From Lates calcarifer (taxonomy: Eukaryota > Chordata > Actinopteri > Centropomidae): DNA of 64,000 nt. The notes under the pieces were generated by a model. That model did not search any database, had not been told where the DNA came from, and saw only the letters and a program-made list of their open reading frames with translations. The stretch covers positions 12,944,592-13,008,591 of the forward strand of contig NC_066848.1 in assembly GCF_001640805.2 (NCBI RefSeq), written 5' to 3'. Positions within the stretch are counted from its first letter, which is position 1, and every line of letters begins with the position of its first letter. Positions 37,641 through 48,670 of the stretch are shown here, piece after piece. The position numbers and the translations under genes were made by a program.

Positions 37641-37870
37641 TAGCCATTTGAAATAAAATGAATCTGCAACTACTTTGATAATTAATTAATTGTTTCAATA
37701 ATCTTTCAAGTTTCTATAATGTGAGGATTTGTTGCTTTTCTTTTATAGTGAACTGGTTATTTGGGGGATTTGGATTGTTTTGGAGTAATTGTGACTTATT
37801 TTCATAGAAAAACTGATCAATTCAAGAAAACAGTCGTAGCAGTAGATTAATTGATCATTAAAATCATTTT
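37641..37870 (+). mobile_element. Dispersed repeat family D (ATTAATTG-type), fragment
   Basis: AATCTGCAACTACTTTGATA, then ATTAATTAATTGTTTCAATA, GTGAGGATTTGTTGCTTTTC and a 3' block with AGATTAATTGATCATTA follow the order of a very common fish non-autonomous repeat. The assignment comes from memory of that family. Confidence 0.5.
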
Positions 37871-40800
37871 TAATTCACAGCAGTAAAATATTTCATGTTC
37901 TCTGCTAAAATATCCAATCTTGCCCTGCCATATCCACTTTTAGTTGCTACCATATTATTAAACTGTTTTATGCTTGGGCACAGAAAAAAGTCCACTGTGA
38001 AGGTCAGACTGACTGCAGAAAAATAGTTCGCAAGCAAGCTGAGAGGTTGAAATAGACTGGTAATGCATGGATAAATGTTTGAAACCACCAGTTGCTACTC
38101 AAGCAAGGGAATGCAAACCTGATCAAATCAAATTATTTGACAGTGCTTGGCAACCACTGACCTCATGAGTGAAGAAATTTAAAAAGCCAGAAATCAACAA
38201 GCTGAAGTGTTTGGGAAACTGAGCTGTAGGAATGATCCTCTGAAGCCTATTGGTCCCTGACCTTCCCATGGAGGTGGGCACAAGTGAAAAAAGGACTCTC
38301 CCTTTAGGGTGTCAACACATGATAGTAGAAATACACACCGTCCCCATGTTATGTGTGTACATGTGCTTTATGTTGGAGCATGCATCAGTCTCATGACATC
38401 CGTTTCATTGCCCTGCCTGCAAGGGAGAGTCCTGAGGGGGATCGGTTTCATCACAATCCACATGCACCTTCCTCACCTCCACTCACTTGATCTGGGACAC
38501 AGATGCCTGAGATCTGGTTTTGAAAAAGAGGAGGAAAAATGGAGAGAATCAAACTCTTTTTGTCTTGCGTCCTTTTGTCTGCCTCTGATTTGTGTGAATT
38601 ACATTTAAAAAGAGACAGATTTATATTTAGTCATGCAATGTGCTAGGATCCTATCAGGACTCATCCCTGCATGCTTTGTTAATACAGATTCTGGCTCCAC
38701 TGTAAGTGCATGCCTGGGGATTGCTTTCTAGATTTGGTTTGGCCCTCACCTAATCTTCTCTGCACTGTTTCTTCCCATCTCATCATTCTTGCTCTATTTC
38801 TCTTCATCTCTCTCTTCCTTTCTGTCTATCTCCCCATCTCTCTGACTGGACTTTCTCTCTTGTTTTGTGTGTGTGTGTGTGTGCGTGCTCCTCAGAAACA
38901 GCCAGCGGAGGAGGAGTGTAGCAGGACTGTATGATTATTCATCCAGTGAAAGGCAGGAAGCTTTTCCCACTCACTCACTCACTCAGCTCACAGCCAGTTT
39001 GCCTATCTGTGATTAAATTCATCAACACCCTCCCCTTCTTCCACACACACAGACACATGATTCTCTCCAGAGTTGCCATCAGAGGTCTGTCTCTCTGTTA
39101 GAGATAGCTTCACAAACTGAAACTTCCTTTCACACAAAGTTCAGTGAAAGTCTACACTTTGCCCGTGTAAGCATATATTCCCTCACGTCTTCCACTGGAA
39201 GAACAGAAGTTGTAGCTTTGTGCTTTGACCATAAACATCACTTGAATTAGGAAAATGCATTTTTTTCTCTCTCTCTTTATGCAAACTTGCAGACTATGTT
39301 ACCCAATAGGCTATTACAAACCAAATTGATATTATGCAAATACGGACGGAAAATGAGCGCAAGGGATGAGAGTGGTACTACTGGGACGGTCCAAGGCTGC
39401 CAGCAGTATGAATTAATTGTGTCCTGGCATGTGGGGCCGGAGGAAGCAACAGCAGAAGGGGGGGGTTTATCCCTCTCGGTGCGGCCTGGAGCTCTGCTGG
39501 AGTTTTAGATCTGGTGATTAGGCTGTGAGGTCGAGCTACTCAGCGGAAATCTCCTCTGAATTCTGAGGAAGCGCTGAAGGCATGTTCTTCACTGCATCAG
39601 AACAGGAGGAAAAAACATTTAAAAAAAAAATTAAGATGCAGGCTCAGATACTGCTGGCCGACTTCAAGGTCCTTTGATTTGAATCCAGCCTCTCATTGTG
39701 AAACTTCTGATTGAACCATTTACGACCGGGCGGATGCCTTTTGCACAGGTTTAATAGTTTTCTTGCCTTGAGTCAGCTTTGTCTCTGCTTGTTTACATTT
39801 CACCTTCTTTTTAGCGCCTTGAACGTCGCTATTCAGTTCTGCATTGTTAGATTAATTTGTGTAATATAAAAAAGCAAGCACAGTGGAGTACTCCGATTTG
39901 TAATTACTCACAATCACAATCTACATGAAAATAACTGGCTGATATGCAGATTCCCTAGATACACATACTGCAAGGGGAAAAATGCCCAAGGCTGTATTTC
40001 CACCTAAGGCACTGCATTATTCATGAGATAGTCTGCTGTGGGTTTTGGTGAACAGCATAAAACACCCTCCCCATCCCTGATAGACAAGGTATAAATCTGA
40101 TATGATACACCTATCCCTTAGGTCTGACTGCCCTCTCTGTAAAGAAATCATGCTCCGCTTTTTCAACCAGTGTTACAGGCAGGTAGTCATGGGTGAAAGC
40201 AAGTCCTGTGCAAATGTTCATGCATTAACATATAGATACTGAAATCAGTAAAATACTTGTGCAACATGACAATATAGCCCACTGTGTTGACAAGCCATAG
40301 AAAATATACAGGCTGTATAAAATTAGATACATTCAGGGATGTATAAGAAACAACAAGATCTTTTTCATAAATTCTACCCTCTATAATGCACACATTCTTT
40401 TCCCTTTCAGTCAGAATAGCCGTTTTTATATTGACATGATAAATGGCAACTGGATTGTGAGAGAGAAGCAATGTGTATTGACAGGGAACAATCTGAAAAG
40501 ATCTATATACTACTATCCACCAAACTCAATGCCAGTGCTCTAAATAGAGATGTGAAAGAAGGGATGTCTCTCATACATCCAGAATAAATCACATAGCCAT
40601 GTTTGCGAGAGCCTCTACAAAAAAGCAAATATTCCACATGCCACTTCAAGGAGCACCACACGACCAGTACTAGAGACATTTTAATATATTGTGACAGATA
40701 CTGTGTTATTGATATTGTGTTTATTATTGCTGAGACATCTGGAGCGTTAGTGTGCCACTTCGGGAGAAACTTTCAAACCCTCTCAATACCTCTTCTTGTA

Positions 40801-41554
40801 TTTTTCATATGATTACTGTCACTCTTTGTGTATACAAAAAAGTGCAATACCACAAATGCCTTTGAGCAAAGACTGTATGAAAGTGCACACCATCATCCCT
40901 CTGTACAGTTATTCGTTCCCCTTCACACACTTACATGGCATACAAAAATTTTGTCTCAAGCCCAACCTGGCCTTACAACTCCATTTGTACGTCCATTGAA
41001 GCTACAAAGCCTACGCATATAGTGGCAACAGAGATACTGTTGTAAGGACTGCAATGCCTGTGATTGGTCAGCTTGTGTTTTCTCCCACAAGTTTGTGATG
41101 CTAGTAGAGACTGTTGAGTGTGACGAGAACATGAAGCGGGCATCTTCTCCTTTTCAGTAACACACATCTATCAAAGCCACCACCACTGCAAACCTTCTGC
41201 TCACCACGATTACTGTTCTCTATCACAGTGAATTAAAGAACATGAGTACAGGCAACTGCACAGAACAATCTCATACTCAGTAATGAAGCAAGGCGAAGCT
41301 TCCCGCTGTTACTTGTATCACAAAAAGAATGATGGAATCCAAACACAGTGAGTGTGGGGAATATAATTAAAGCACAATACTCCCTGATCACATTGGATAC
41401 ATCTGTCTAGTATTATGACAGTGATATAAACAAGTGAAATCCAATGCTAAACTTTACATCACGTTATGGTGCGACTCCCACCTTGTAATGAACATAAGTC
41501 TTGCTTCAAATGATGAATTGATGGTGGATAGACAGAAAATTGTCACCCCTTTAG
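37871..41554. other. Intergenic stretch, no gene recognised
   Basis: Pyrimidine-rich 38730-38880 with a GT run at 38866-38884. A G-run lies inside 39455-39465. The segment 39290-39600 is mixed and moderately GC-rich and may be regulatory. No supported exon. Confidence 0.5.
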
Positions 41555-41740
41555 ATAACTGACCTGTCATTTATCAAGCAACAATTCCAAACATTTACAT
41601 TTATGGTTTGATGCTTTTCAGAAAATATCATTGTAAAATGAATATCTCTGATTTTTAGACTGTTGGCCAGACAAGATATATAATTCAAAGGGGTCACTTT
41701 GGGAAAATGTTCCTTGGGCAAGAAGTAAATTATAAGAAAA
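41555..41740 (+). mobile_element. Dispersed repeat family D, second fragment
   Basis: TTTAGACTGTTGGCCAGACA, AGATATATAATTCAAAGGGG and TCACTTTGGG match a different portion of the same fish repeat recalled for 37641-37870. The two fragments barely overlap, so they cannot confirm each other here. Confidence 0.4.
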
Positions 41741-42744
41741 AACAAAACAAAAACGGAATTATACTTAAATAACTTTTATTATAGGCTATCATAGGTTGTT
41801 TTTGCAGTAATTACCTTGTACTTGGCACAGTCTATCTGTGCATTCTTCCTCATCACTCCCTATCATGCCGCCCAACAACAATAATCTTATTTTTGATCAA
41901 AATAGGTTATCAGTGGAGGGGTAACCGAACCTCACCACCTTTAAGAATTCAACAGGACATGTGTATGTACATATGTAAGGACGCTACCTAAGTGTTGATC
42001 TGACCTCTGACTGTATTTTGTAAATTCAGTAAGATCCTACAGTGAGACACAGACCCACTAAAGGTTTCCATTTTGTTTGTTCCCCAGTCTTCCTCACAAC
42101 AACACCATCAGCAACACTACCAATAAAAAACTAGCCCACAGTACAAAAGTTTATGTAGCCCCATCTCAAGTACTTGATAACTATTTTTCTCTGTTTCCAG
42201 AGAGAAGGTTGGGACACATGGGCACAGACACAGACACAGTTTGTTTCCTGTGTAAAACCAATAGTCAGTGTTGTTCCTTTTATCATTGACCGCTGCAGAG
42301 CCAAGTGCTTACTTTAACCCAAACCATAATCTTTCCCTAAATCTAAATTAATCAGACTGTGATCATTCCACAACCTTAACCATGTATTTATAATTGTCAT
42401 CATTATACTTTGTCATCATCACGACTAAGGTACAACACCTGCCACTGGCTATGCTCCTACAGGTCGTATTATTGTTACCATGACGACAAAAGTCTGGTAC
42501 GCCTGCTGCTGGTACTCTCCTAAGGGTCATATCTGAGGGGAGAGACAAATTACCTACAGCATATGGTTGTTTGGGTTGGACAACTTGTGTTACAGCATGT
42601 GGGGCTACCATCTGATTCTTTTCAATGCAGTAAATGTGTCTTTTCTTCATGCCTGTGCCATACATGTAGCCACTGTTCAATCCCCTCACATCACTGGATC
42701 TATTTTCAGGTATGACAGGCATGCTAGAAGACATTCATGACATG
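41741..42744. other. Intergenic stretch; unrecognised minus-strand open frame
   Basis: A 123-codon minus frame at 42363-42734 has mixed composition but no known domain, repeated pattern or splice context. It is noted but not called. Confidence 0.4.
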
Positions 42745-43035
42745 AAAATTAGCTGCTTTTAATCCATCATTTCCTTCGAGGTTCTGCTTCTGAAGCAGTT
42801 CCTGTAAAGTGCCTCCAGCACAGCAGTTAAGCCCTTCGCTGGGAATTCTTTAATTGCATCACTCGGCAATCATGACACACTCTGATCCCCTCGGGAAGAT
42901 GAGTGTTTCTTTCCATTTGTGTCAATCAAATTTGCTGTGCTTAACCTCTGTCACCTGTCACTCATCTGATTAAACACCAGAGGTAATGAGGAATGCCGAC
43001 AGGGGAACTCATGCTGGGTGCCACGAGCCAGCTGT
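42745..43035. promoter_or_regulatory. Candidate conserved non-coding element
   Basis: Non-repetitive, mixed-composition segment with TTTAATTGCATCA, CAATCATGACAC, GTGTCAATCAAATTTG and CTGATTAAACAC motifs that resemble homeodomain, POU and TALE-factor sites. No open frame dominates. Inference from texture only. Confidence 0.2.
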
Positions 43036-46000
43036 AACAATTTTCAATAAAAATGTATTATTATTTTCTGCAGTCTCATTGCAGTAAGTTTGTGTTTTAC
43101 CATGGCAAAGTGATATGTGATCATTTGAAAACATATCCATATGTACATCAATCAAAACAACTTTTTGAGGTTTGCATCTAATGTGAGCGCTCAGTTAACT
43201 TGACTTGTTTATTTTATTATACAGGTTGTAAAGCACTTTGAACTGCCACACTGTATGAAACACCTTGTCTTGCCTTGAAACCAGACAAACAGTGCTGTGT
43301 AAACCCCACAGCAAGTCTTTGATGCTCAACTTACAAACCGACATGGACTAAAAGTGAGAAAAAAGAAAAGAAAAAAGAAAAAAAAGTTTTGTACTTGGAC
43401 AAGTAGTCCTTAAAGTGCCCGGAAACAATGGAAATTTGCACATCCTCAGTTCCATGAATGTGCATAAGAACTGTTGTTTCCAAGGTAAAGAATGAAGTTT
43501 GAACCTCAACCACTGAAATACAGTATGTATCAAAATGAAAATAACCCTCTCAGGAAGAAGAAAGTCAGCCAATATAACTAGTATATTCCACTGGCCTTGA
43601 ACAAAACGAAAACCATTGTAAATTGCCTCACACAGACATATAAATCAATTCAATAAATATTAAGCACGCATTGCAAAAGTCTTCATATCTAATGCATTTC
43701 TTACTGGAAATAACTTACATTGTTCAACTTCCTACTAAAATTCCCGCCTTTCTAAGAAGTGAGTTCAAAATAATGAGTCTCTCTCCACGTTTGGAAGCAT
43801 CCAAACTCCTCTGCCATTCTCAAATTTGCTAACTCCAGTGTCTGTCCCCCCAGCACTGATCTGTCTTCACCTACTTTCAGCAACTGTTGCTAGGTAACAG
43901 TTCACACATGCATGTGCATATTAAGTTATATATTAAAACAACAGTCAACGGTCAATGAAATGGCAATCAAATTAAGCATCATGGAACAGTACTATTGAAA
44001 TTCTATATGTAAGGCAAATCTTTTCACTAGCTCAGTATTTAATACAATAAGAAAAAAACTGTATTACATTACTCTGCTTTATTAGTAGTAGTAAGAAAGA
44101 GTAATTTAATCACACTAACTTGTTATTTAGTAAGGAATTAGACATATTAAGCCTCAGTCTTCAGGCTGATCAGTCTCCTGTTTGCCTTACATGACCCAGA
44201 AACCCATGACTGAACTGCTCACAGTAAATATTCTGCTTTGTAACCAAAACCTACAGGGGATTTCTAATTAGGTAAGGAAACAGCACAACACTGCGAGTAG
44301 AAGACGGGATGAGACAGAGGATAGTGGAGGAAGTGTGGAGGATGGGGCTGATTGGGGAATGAAGAGAGAGGAAGTAAATAACAGGAGAGAGGTGGGAAGA
44401 CGGGGGAGACGGAAGCGAAAAACAGCGGAAGATGACAGGAAGACTGGGAACTTATCAATTAATTATAACTCAACGGCAGCTAGAGACAGTCATAGGAATA
44501 GTGTGCAGCGAAGGAGTCACGGTGATATGAGAAGAAGTAGAGTAGGGAAGATACACGGAAAGAGTAAAGAAGTATGCGGAGATTTGCACAGAAGAAATAG
44601 AGAAATCTGCACATAAAAAGACCAACAATGAAACTGGATTGAGGGAATGATGGAGGGGAATAACAGCCCCCACACAGGCTTCTTAAGCATGATTGGTGAA
44701 GGCAGCAGGGCCACGTTCCAGCCACCTTGTGCCTACATACCTGCCTGTCAACCTGCCAGCTCTGCATATCCCACGGATGATGTTCCAGAGGGGCCAGGCT
44801 CCGTGCCGACACATTCCAACACAGGGGCCCTTTGAGTAGGCATGAGACGGCGGTTATGTGGCCAGGGACCAGTCTGGGTCAGCCAGCACTGCGGAGCTAA
44901 TACGTGCCTAGACTTTTACCACAAAGCCCCCGCAGGCCCCACAGTCAATGAGCCCAGAGATTGCTGTGCCTCTTTCACTTTGGGAGCTCGGGATCTGAGA
45001 GTGAGAGTGGATAGGGCGAAGCCACGGTGCCTTGGAATGAGAAGTAAAACAAACAGACGTTTTAGTGGAGGATACGGCTGGCTACTTCTTCATCTTGCTA
45101 GCCCCTGATGTGTATTCAGCATCAGCAGCAACACAGCGCAGTTTGTGAATGGCAAACTGTATCCTCTCTCCTGTCAGGCGTGGCTAAAAATGTTTTTTAA
45201 ATACAGTATGAAGCTGAAATGAGGCTGTTTCAACAGGATTTCTCTGTTTGTACCTATTTGCAATTCACACAGGCAGCGAAGGCCTTCACCAAATCATACT
45301 TGCAAATGATGCATGGGAGTGTTGGTAAGTGGGTTCACAGGGATGTTGGGGGATAAGCTAGAGACCACCTAGCAAACCAAATCAAAACCAGTGTTTAAGG
45401 AAATACCCCACTGAGAAAAAAAACACTGCAGAGTGAGCCTAGTCAAGGCAGTTAAGACACTCTGTTTGAAGCCAGCAACACTGTAGTGGTAGTGCTGTCC
45501 AAGTGACAGATATAGATGTATAACATTTTGACAGTTTGAATCTCGCTCTGAACAGTGGGCAGAGTGCCTGCATGAAACAGCCCCAGAATAAAAACAGAGA
45601 GCCAAAGTCCCGCCCTCCATCCTCAGCCAGATATTGTAGATGATACCCCCCATCCCCCTTTGCATTAAGGCTTTTTTAAAGATAAGAAACACTTTGAATA
45701 AAACAAATTAAGCACACATACCACATTTCATGTCATTTAAAGCCAGCAAACATCCATGGTATGACCATGCAGGTGTTTTCACTTAACCTGAGCAGCAGGC
45801 AGCCGAACACCTGTGTGAATGAAAGAAGTTTAAATGTACTGGCAAAACTGAGTAAAAACACAGGGAATAATTTCACTTAACCTGAGCAGATGTCTAATCA
45901 GCTAGGATAAATGAAAACACCAGTGTGCAAAGTGCAAAACAATAAAATTGAAAGAGGTACTTTAGTCTAAGTAATGCAAATTCACTCAAGCCTTTTGTCT

Positions 46001-47640
46001 TGTAAAAATTAAACAGGTTGTTTAAAAAATCCTCACCTTTGTATGGCTTGTCCAGATTTGCTTGTGGAGTGTGACTGGTGTTAGTCACCCTTAATCTTGA
46101 ACTTTAGTAACATACAAACAGTTCTTAGAAACAGCCTGTTGTGGGTGCACAGCCTTATGAAATTTGCTTAACATTTCTATGGTTAAGACATAGTAAAGAA
46201 GTATCTTTCCTCTGTGGCTCATTAACTGCAGCAAACACATTGTTAACTTATTTGCTGACCTAGCCACACTGAGGCAGACAACCCATAATACAACACTCTT
46301 AAAGTGACAGGTGCAGTATGTAATGAGGTCATGGTATCTTGAGAGCTGGTGCACACTGGGGCTCCAGATAATAATAATCCAGATTATATTTATTTTTATC
46401 TGTAAAATTGGCTGATTATCTTTTTGATCAGGCAATAGTGGGAAAAGTCAGCTTGATATGTCAAGTTGATACCTTCTGATGTTTCGCCTTTTCCAACCAA
46501 CAGACATGAAAGTCATTCAGTTTAAAAAATATTTTTATATATAAAAATATTAGGAAAGAAAGCTTCAATAATACTGAGCAATGAAAGTGGAACAGAAGTA
46601 GCAGGTGGGCAATCTATAGTGCCGGTCTATTTAATAATGTAAATATATTTTAAGACATTAATACATTTTTTCACCTTTTCAACTTTTGGTGATCTTTATT
46701 GTTCCACTGCGACATTAGCAGGACAGATGAACCTCTAAATTATCTATGTGTAGGGGTACATCCAGCAGTGAGGTAAGTGCTTGTGTTTAACTATGCACTG
46801 ATTCATGGCTCCCACTGGCTCAAAGCATCCAACATATCCAGGTCAATTTCATGATAGATTCATCAGAGTTGAGTTGGTGTGTTTGATTGAACATCCTAAA
46901 GCTTCTTGATCACCGCACGGCCCCTGAAAGCTGATTCTCCACTCCGACATAGAGTATGTTGCCCCCCCACCCGTCTCTTGCTCTCTCTCTCTTCAATCAA
47001 ATCCCAGTTTACTGCAGGGTGGAACTTATCATCACTGCTTCTGAAGCACAAACATGAAAGCTGATTTTTTTTCCCTTTTTTTTTCATTAGTGGTGGCCAC
47101 TGGATTTTTTTTTTCTTTTTTCTACGATTACAATATATTTCAAAGACTCCGAGATTATTTTACATTATTTTGGTATTGTTGCTCAGTGGCTTCAGGTGAG
47201 GCGCAGACTCACTGAGTAGTGGTGTGATCAGCATGCTGAGTGAAAGCACACCAATAAAGCAGGAGGAGACAGAAAGCAAGCAAGACGGTGGGATGAAAAG
47301 AAAATTAATGAGAGGTTTAAAATTAAATCATAAACATGAGAGAAGAAAAGGCACGTAGCCAAAAATAACAACCACACAGTCAAATCCAACAATCCATCTT
47401 GATAGCGAGCTTGTTAGTATTGAACTCTACAAGAGAGGTTTGGCAACACTTTACAACAAAGTATACAAAATTCTGAGCTGTCACACCAATGAAAAACCGA
47501 GAACTAATATGTTCATTTTGGGAGCATGATGACTGCTGAGGGGTCACAGACGTGCTTAGTAATGGTGAGGTAACCATAAAGTAATGGTGCATTCCTGAAA
47601 AACTCAGGATGATGCATTACTTTATTTGAGGAGATACGAA
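43036..47640. other. Intergenic stretch, includes a purine-rich block
   Basis: Contains a strongly purine-rich (GA) block at 44285-44600 that yields an Arg/Glu/Lys-rich frame on the plus strand and a Ser/Leu/Phe-rich frame on the minus strand, neither convincing. A GC-richer segment lies at 44640-45110. T-rich patches occur at 47064-47122. No gene is called. Confidence 0.5.
43879..43903. promoter_or_regulatory. RFX X-box-like palindrome
   Basis: GTTGCTAGGTAAC at 43886-43898 fits the two half-sites of an RFX X-box (GTTGCY and RGYAAC). The flanks add dyad symmetry (AACTGTT ... AACAGTT). Whether it is bound is unknown. Confidence 0.35.
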
Positions 47641-47800
47641 AATAGAAACTAAATGTGCGCAATAAGGAAGTCATGATTGATTATTCATTACGTGCCATTT
47701 AGCAGCTGATTCAGAGCTAATTAGAGATGATTAATTAGGAAAGCAGTCAATGTGCAGATTCATGAAAATTTAGGAATTAGAAATTGGTCCATTAACACAA
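47641..47800. promoter_or_regulatory. Candidate conserved non-coding element with homeodomain-type cores
   Basis: CTAATTAG at 47717-47724 and TTAATTAG at 47731-47738 lie close to TGATTGATTATTCATTA and ATTCATGAAAATTTAGG motifs in a non-repetitive context. The motif cluster is seen directly; the enhancer role is inferred. Confidence 0.3.
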
Positions 47801-48000
47801 TCTGCTCTTAAGTGTCTTATTGCTATCTACTTTATGGGTCTTGATCATAGGCTGTATTGATTCAGGAACTAGCAGTCTTTATCGCCGATGGTTGAGATGA
47901 CAAATTGAGACCTCAAAGCAATATTCAGTAAGCAATTTTAACCATGGATCAAATTTGTAAAGAGAAACATGCTGCCTTGAGCCAAACAACACAAACTTAA

Positions 48001-48260
48001 GAGACTAGCTGATGAACACAGTGGAGCTTTTACAGAGGTAGAAATTTTTCTCTTAGGGGTTAGAGGAGACAAAAACATGACTCCAAACGAATGCTAGTGC
48101 TGCTCCATGTCTGCTGGATGTGTAAAGAAGCCAACTTTTTGCTTGTTAACATGTTTGACATTTTGACTTTACACAGTGATAATATGTCAGTGTTGTGTGT
48201 ACAGCTTGTTCTGCTGATCCAAGTGGTCAAAAAATACAAAATAAAAAAATTAAAAAATAA
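48001..48260 (+). mobile_element. Unnamed dispersed repeat family A, copy 4
   Basis: ACATGACTCCAAACGAATGC, TGCTCCATGTCTGCTGGATG and GATAATATGTCAGTGTTGTG align with copies 1-3. It ends CCAAGTGGTCAAAAAATACA followed by an A-rich tail, comparable to the GCCCCAAACTAGGC...AAATAAATAA end of copy 2. Confidence 0.65.
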
Positions 48261-48414
48261 ACTGGTAGTGCCTTAAGTTAAAATGAGGGTTAGTTTAATA
48301 CAAAAGACAGACCCAAGCTGGATTTAAACACATTTGTATTGTGCCATGTGTCAATGTGTCCAACACTGGATTACACTGCCAGATTGTTCAGTAAATGTCT
48401 GCTGTATCAGTTTG

Positions 48415-48670
48415 GTTATTTCATCCATTCATCCCTGTATGGAGTGATGGAGGGCTGGAACCTAATCTTCACTCACACTGGGTGAGAAGCAGGTGTCGTG
48501 GTTATACCATACAGGGTTCTCCTCAGACAGGTCGCTGGTCTATTACAAGACTGATACAGACAGAGAAGCAGTTACATTCATTCAGTCACATTCCTACCTA
48601 CAGGTGATTTTAGAGTTACCTGTTCACTTGTCCTTGGACTGTGAGTAGAAACTGGAGCACCAAGAGGAAA
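48415..48670 (-). mobile_element. tRNA-derived SINE copy lacking the tRNA-like head
   Basis: In plus-strand sense: GGCTGGAACCTAATC, CACACTGGGTGAGAAGCAGG, GACAGGTCGCTGGTCTATTA, CATTCAGTCACATTCCTACC, ACAGGTGATTTTAGAGT, TTGGACTGTG and AAACTGGAGCACC. The order is the same as in 23415-23706. The part corresponding to the B-box end is missing after about 48670. Confidence 0.6.

Noticed and set aside
44335..44616. Arg/Glu-rich 93-codon frame as a nuclear protein
   Set aside because: Follows from strong purine bias; no known motif and no splice context.
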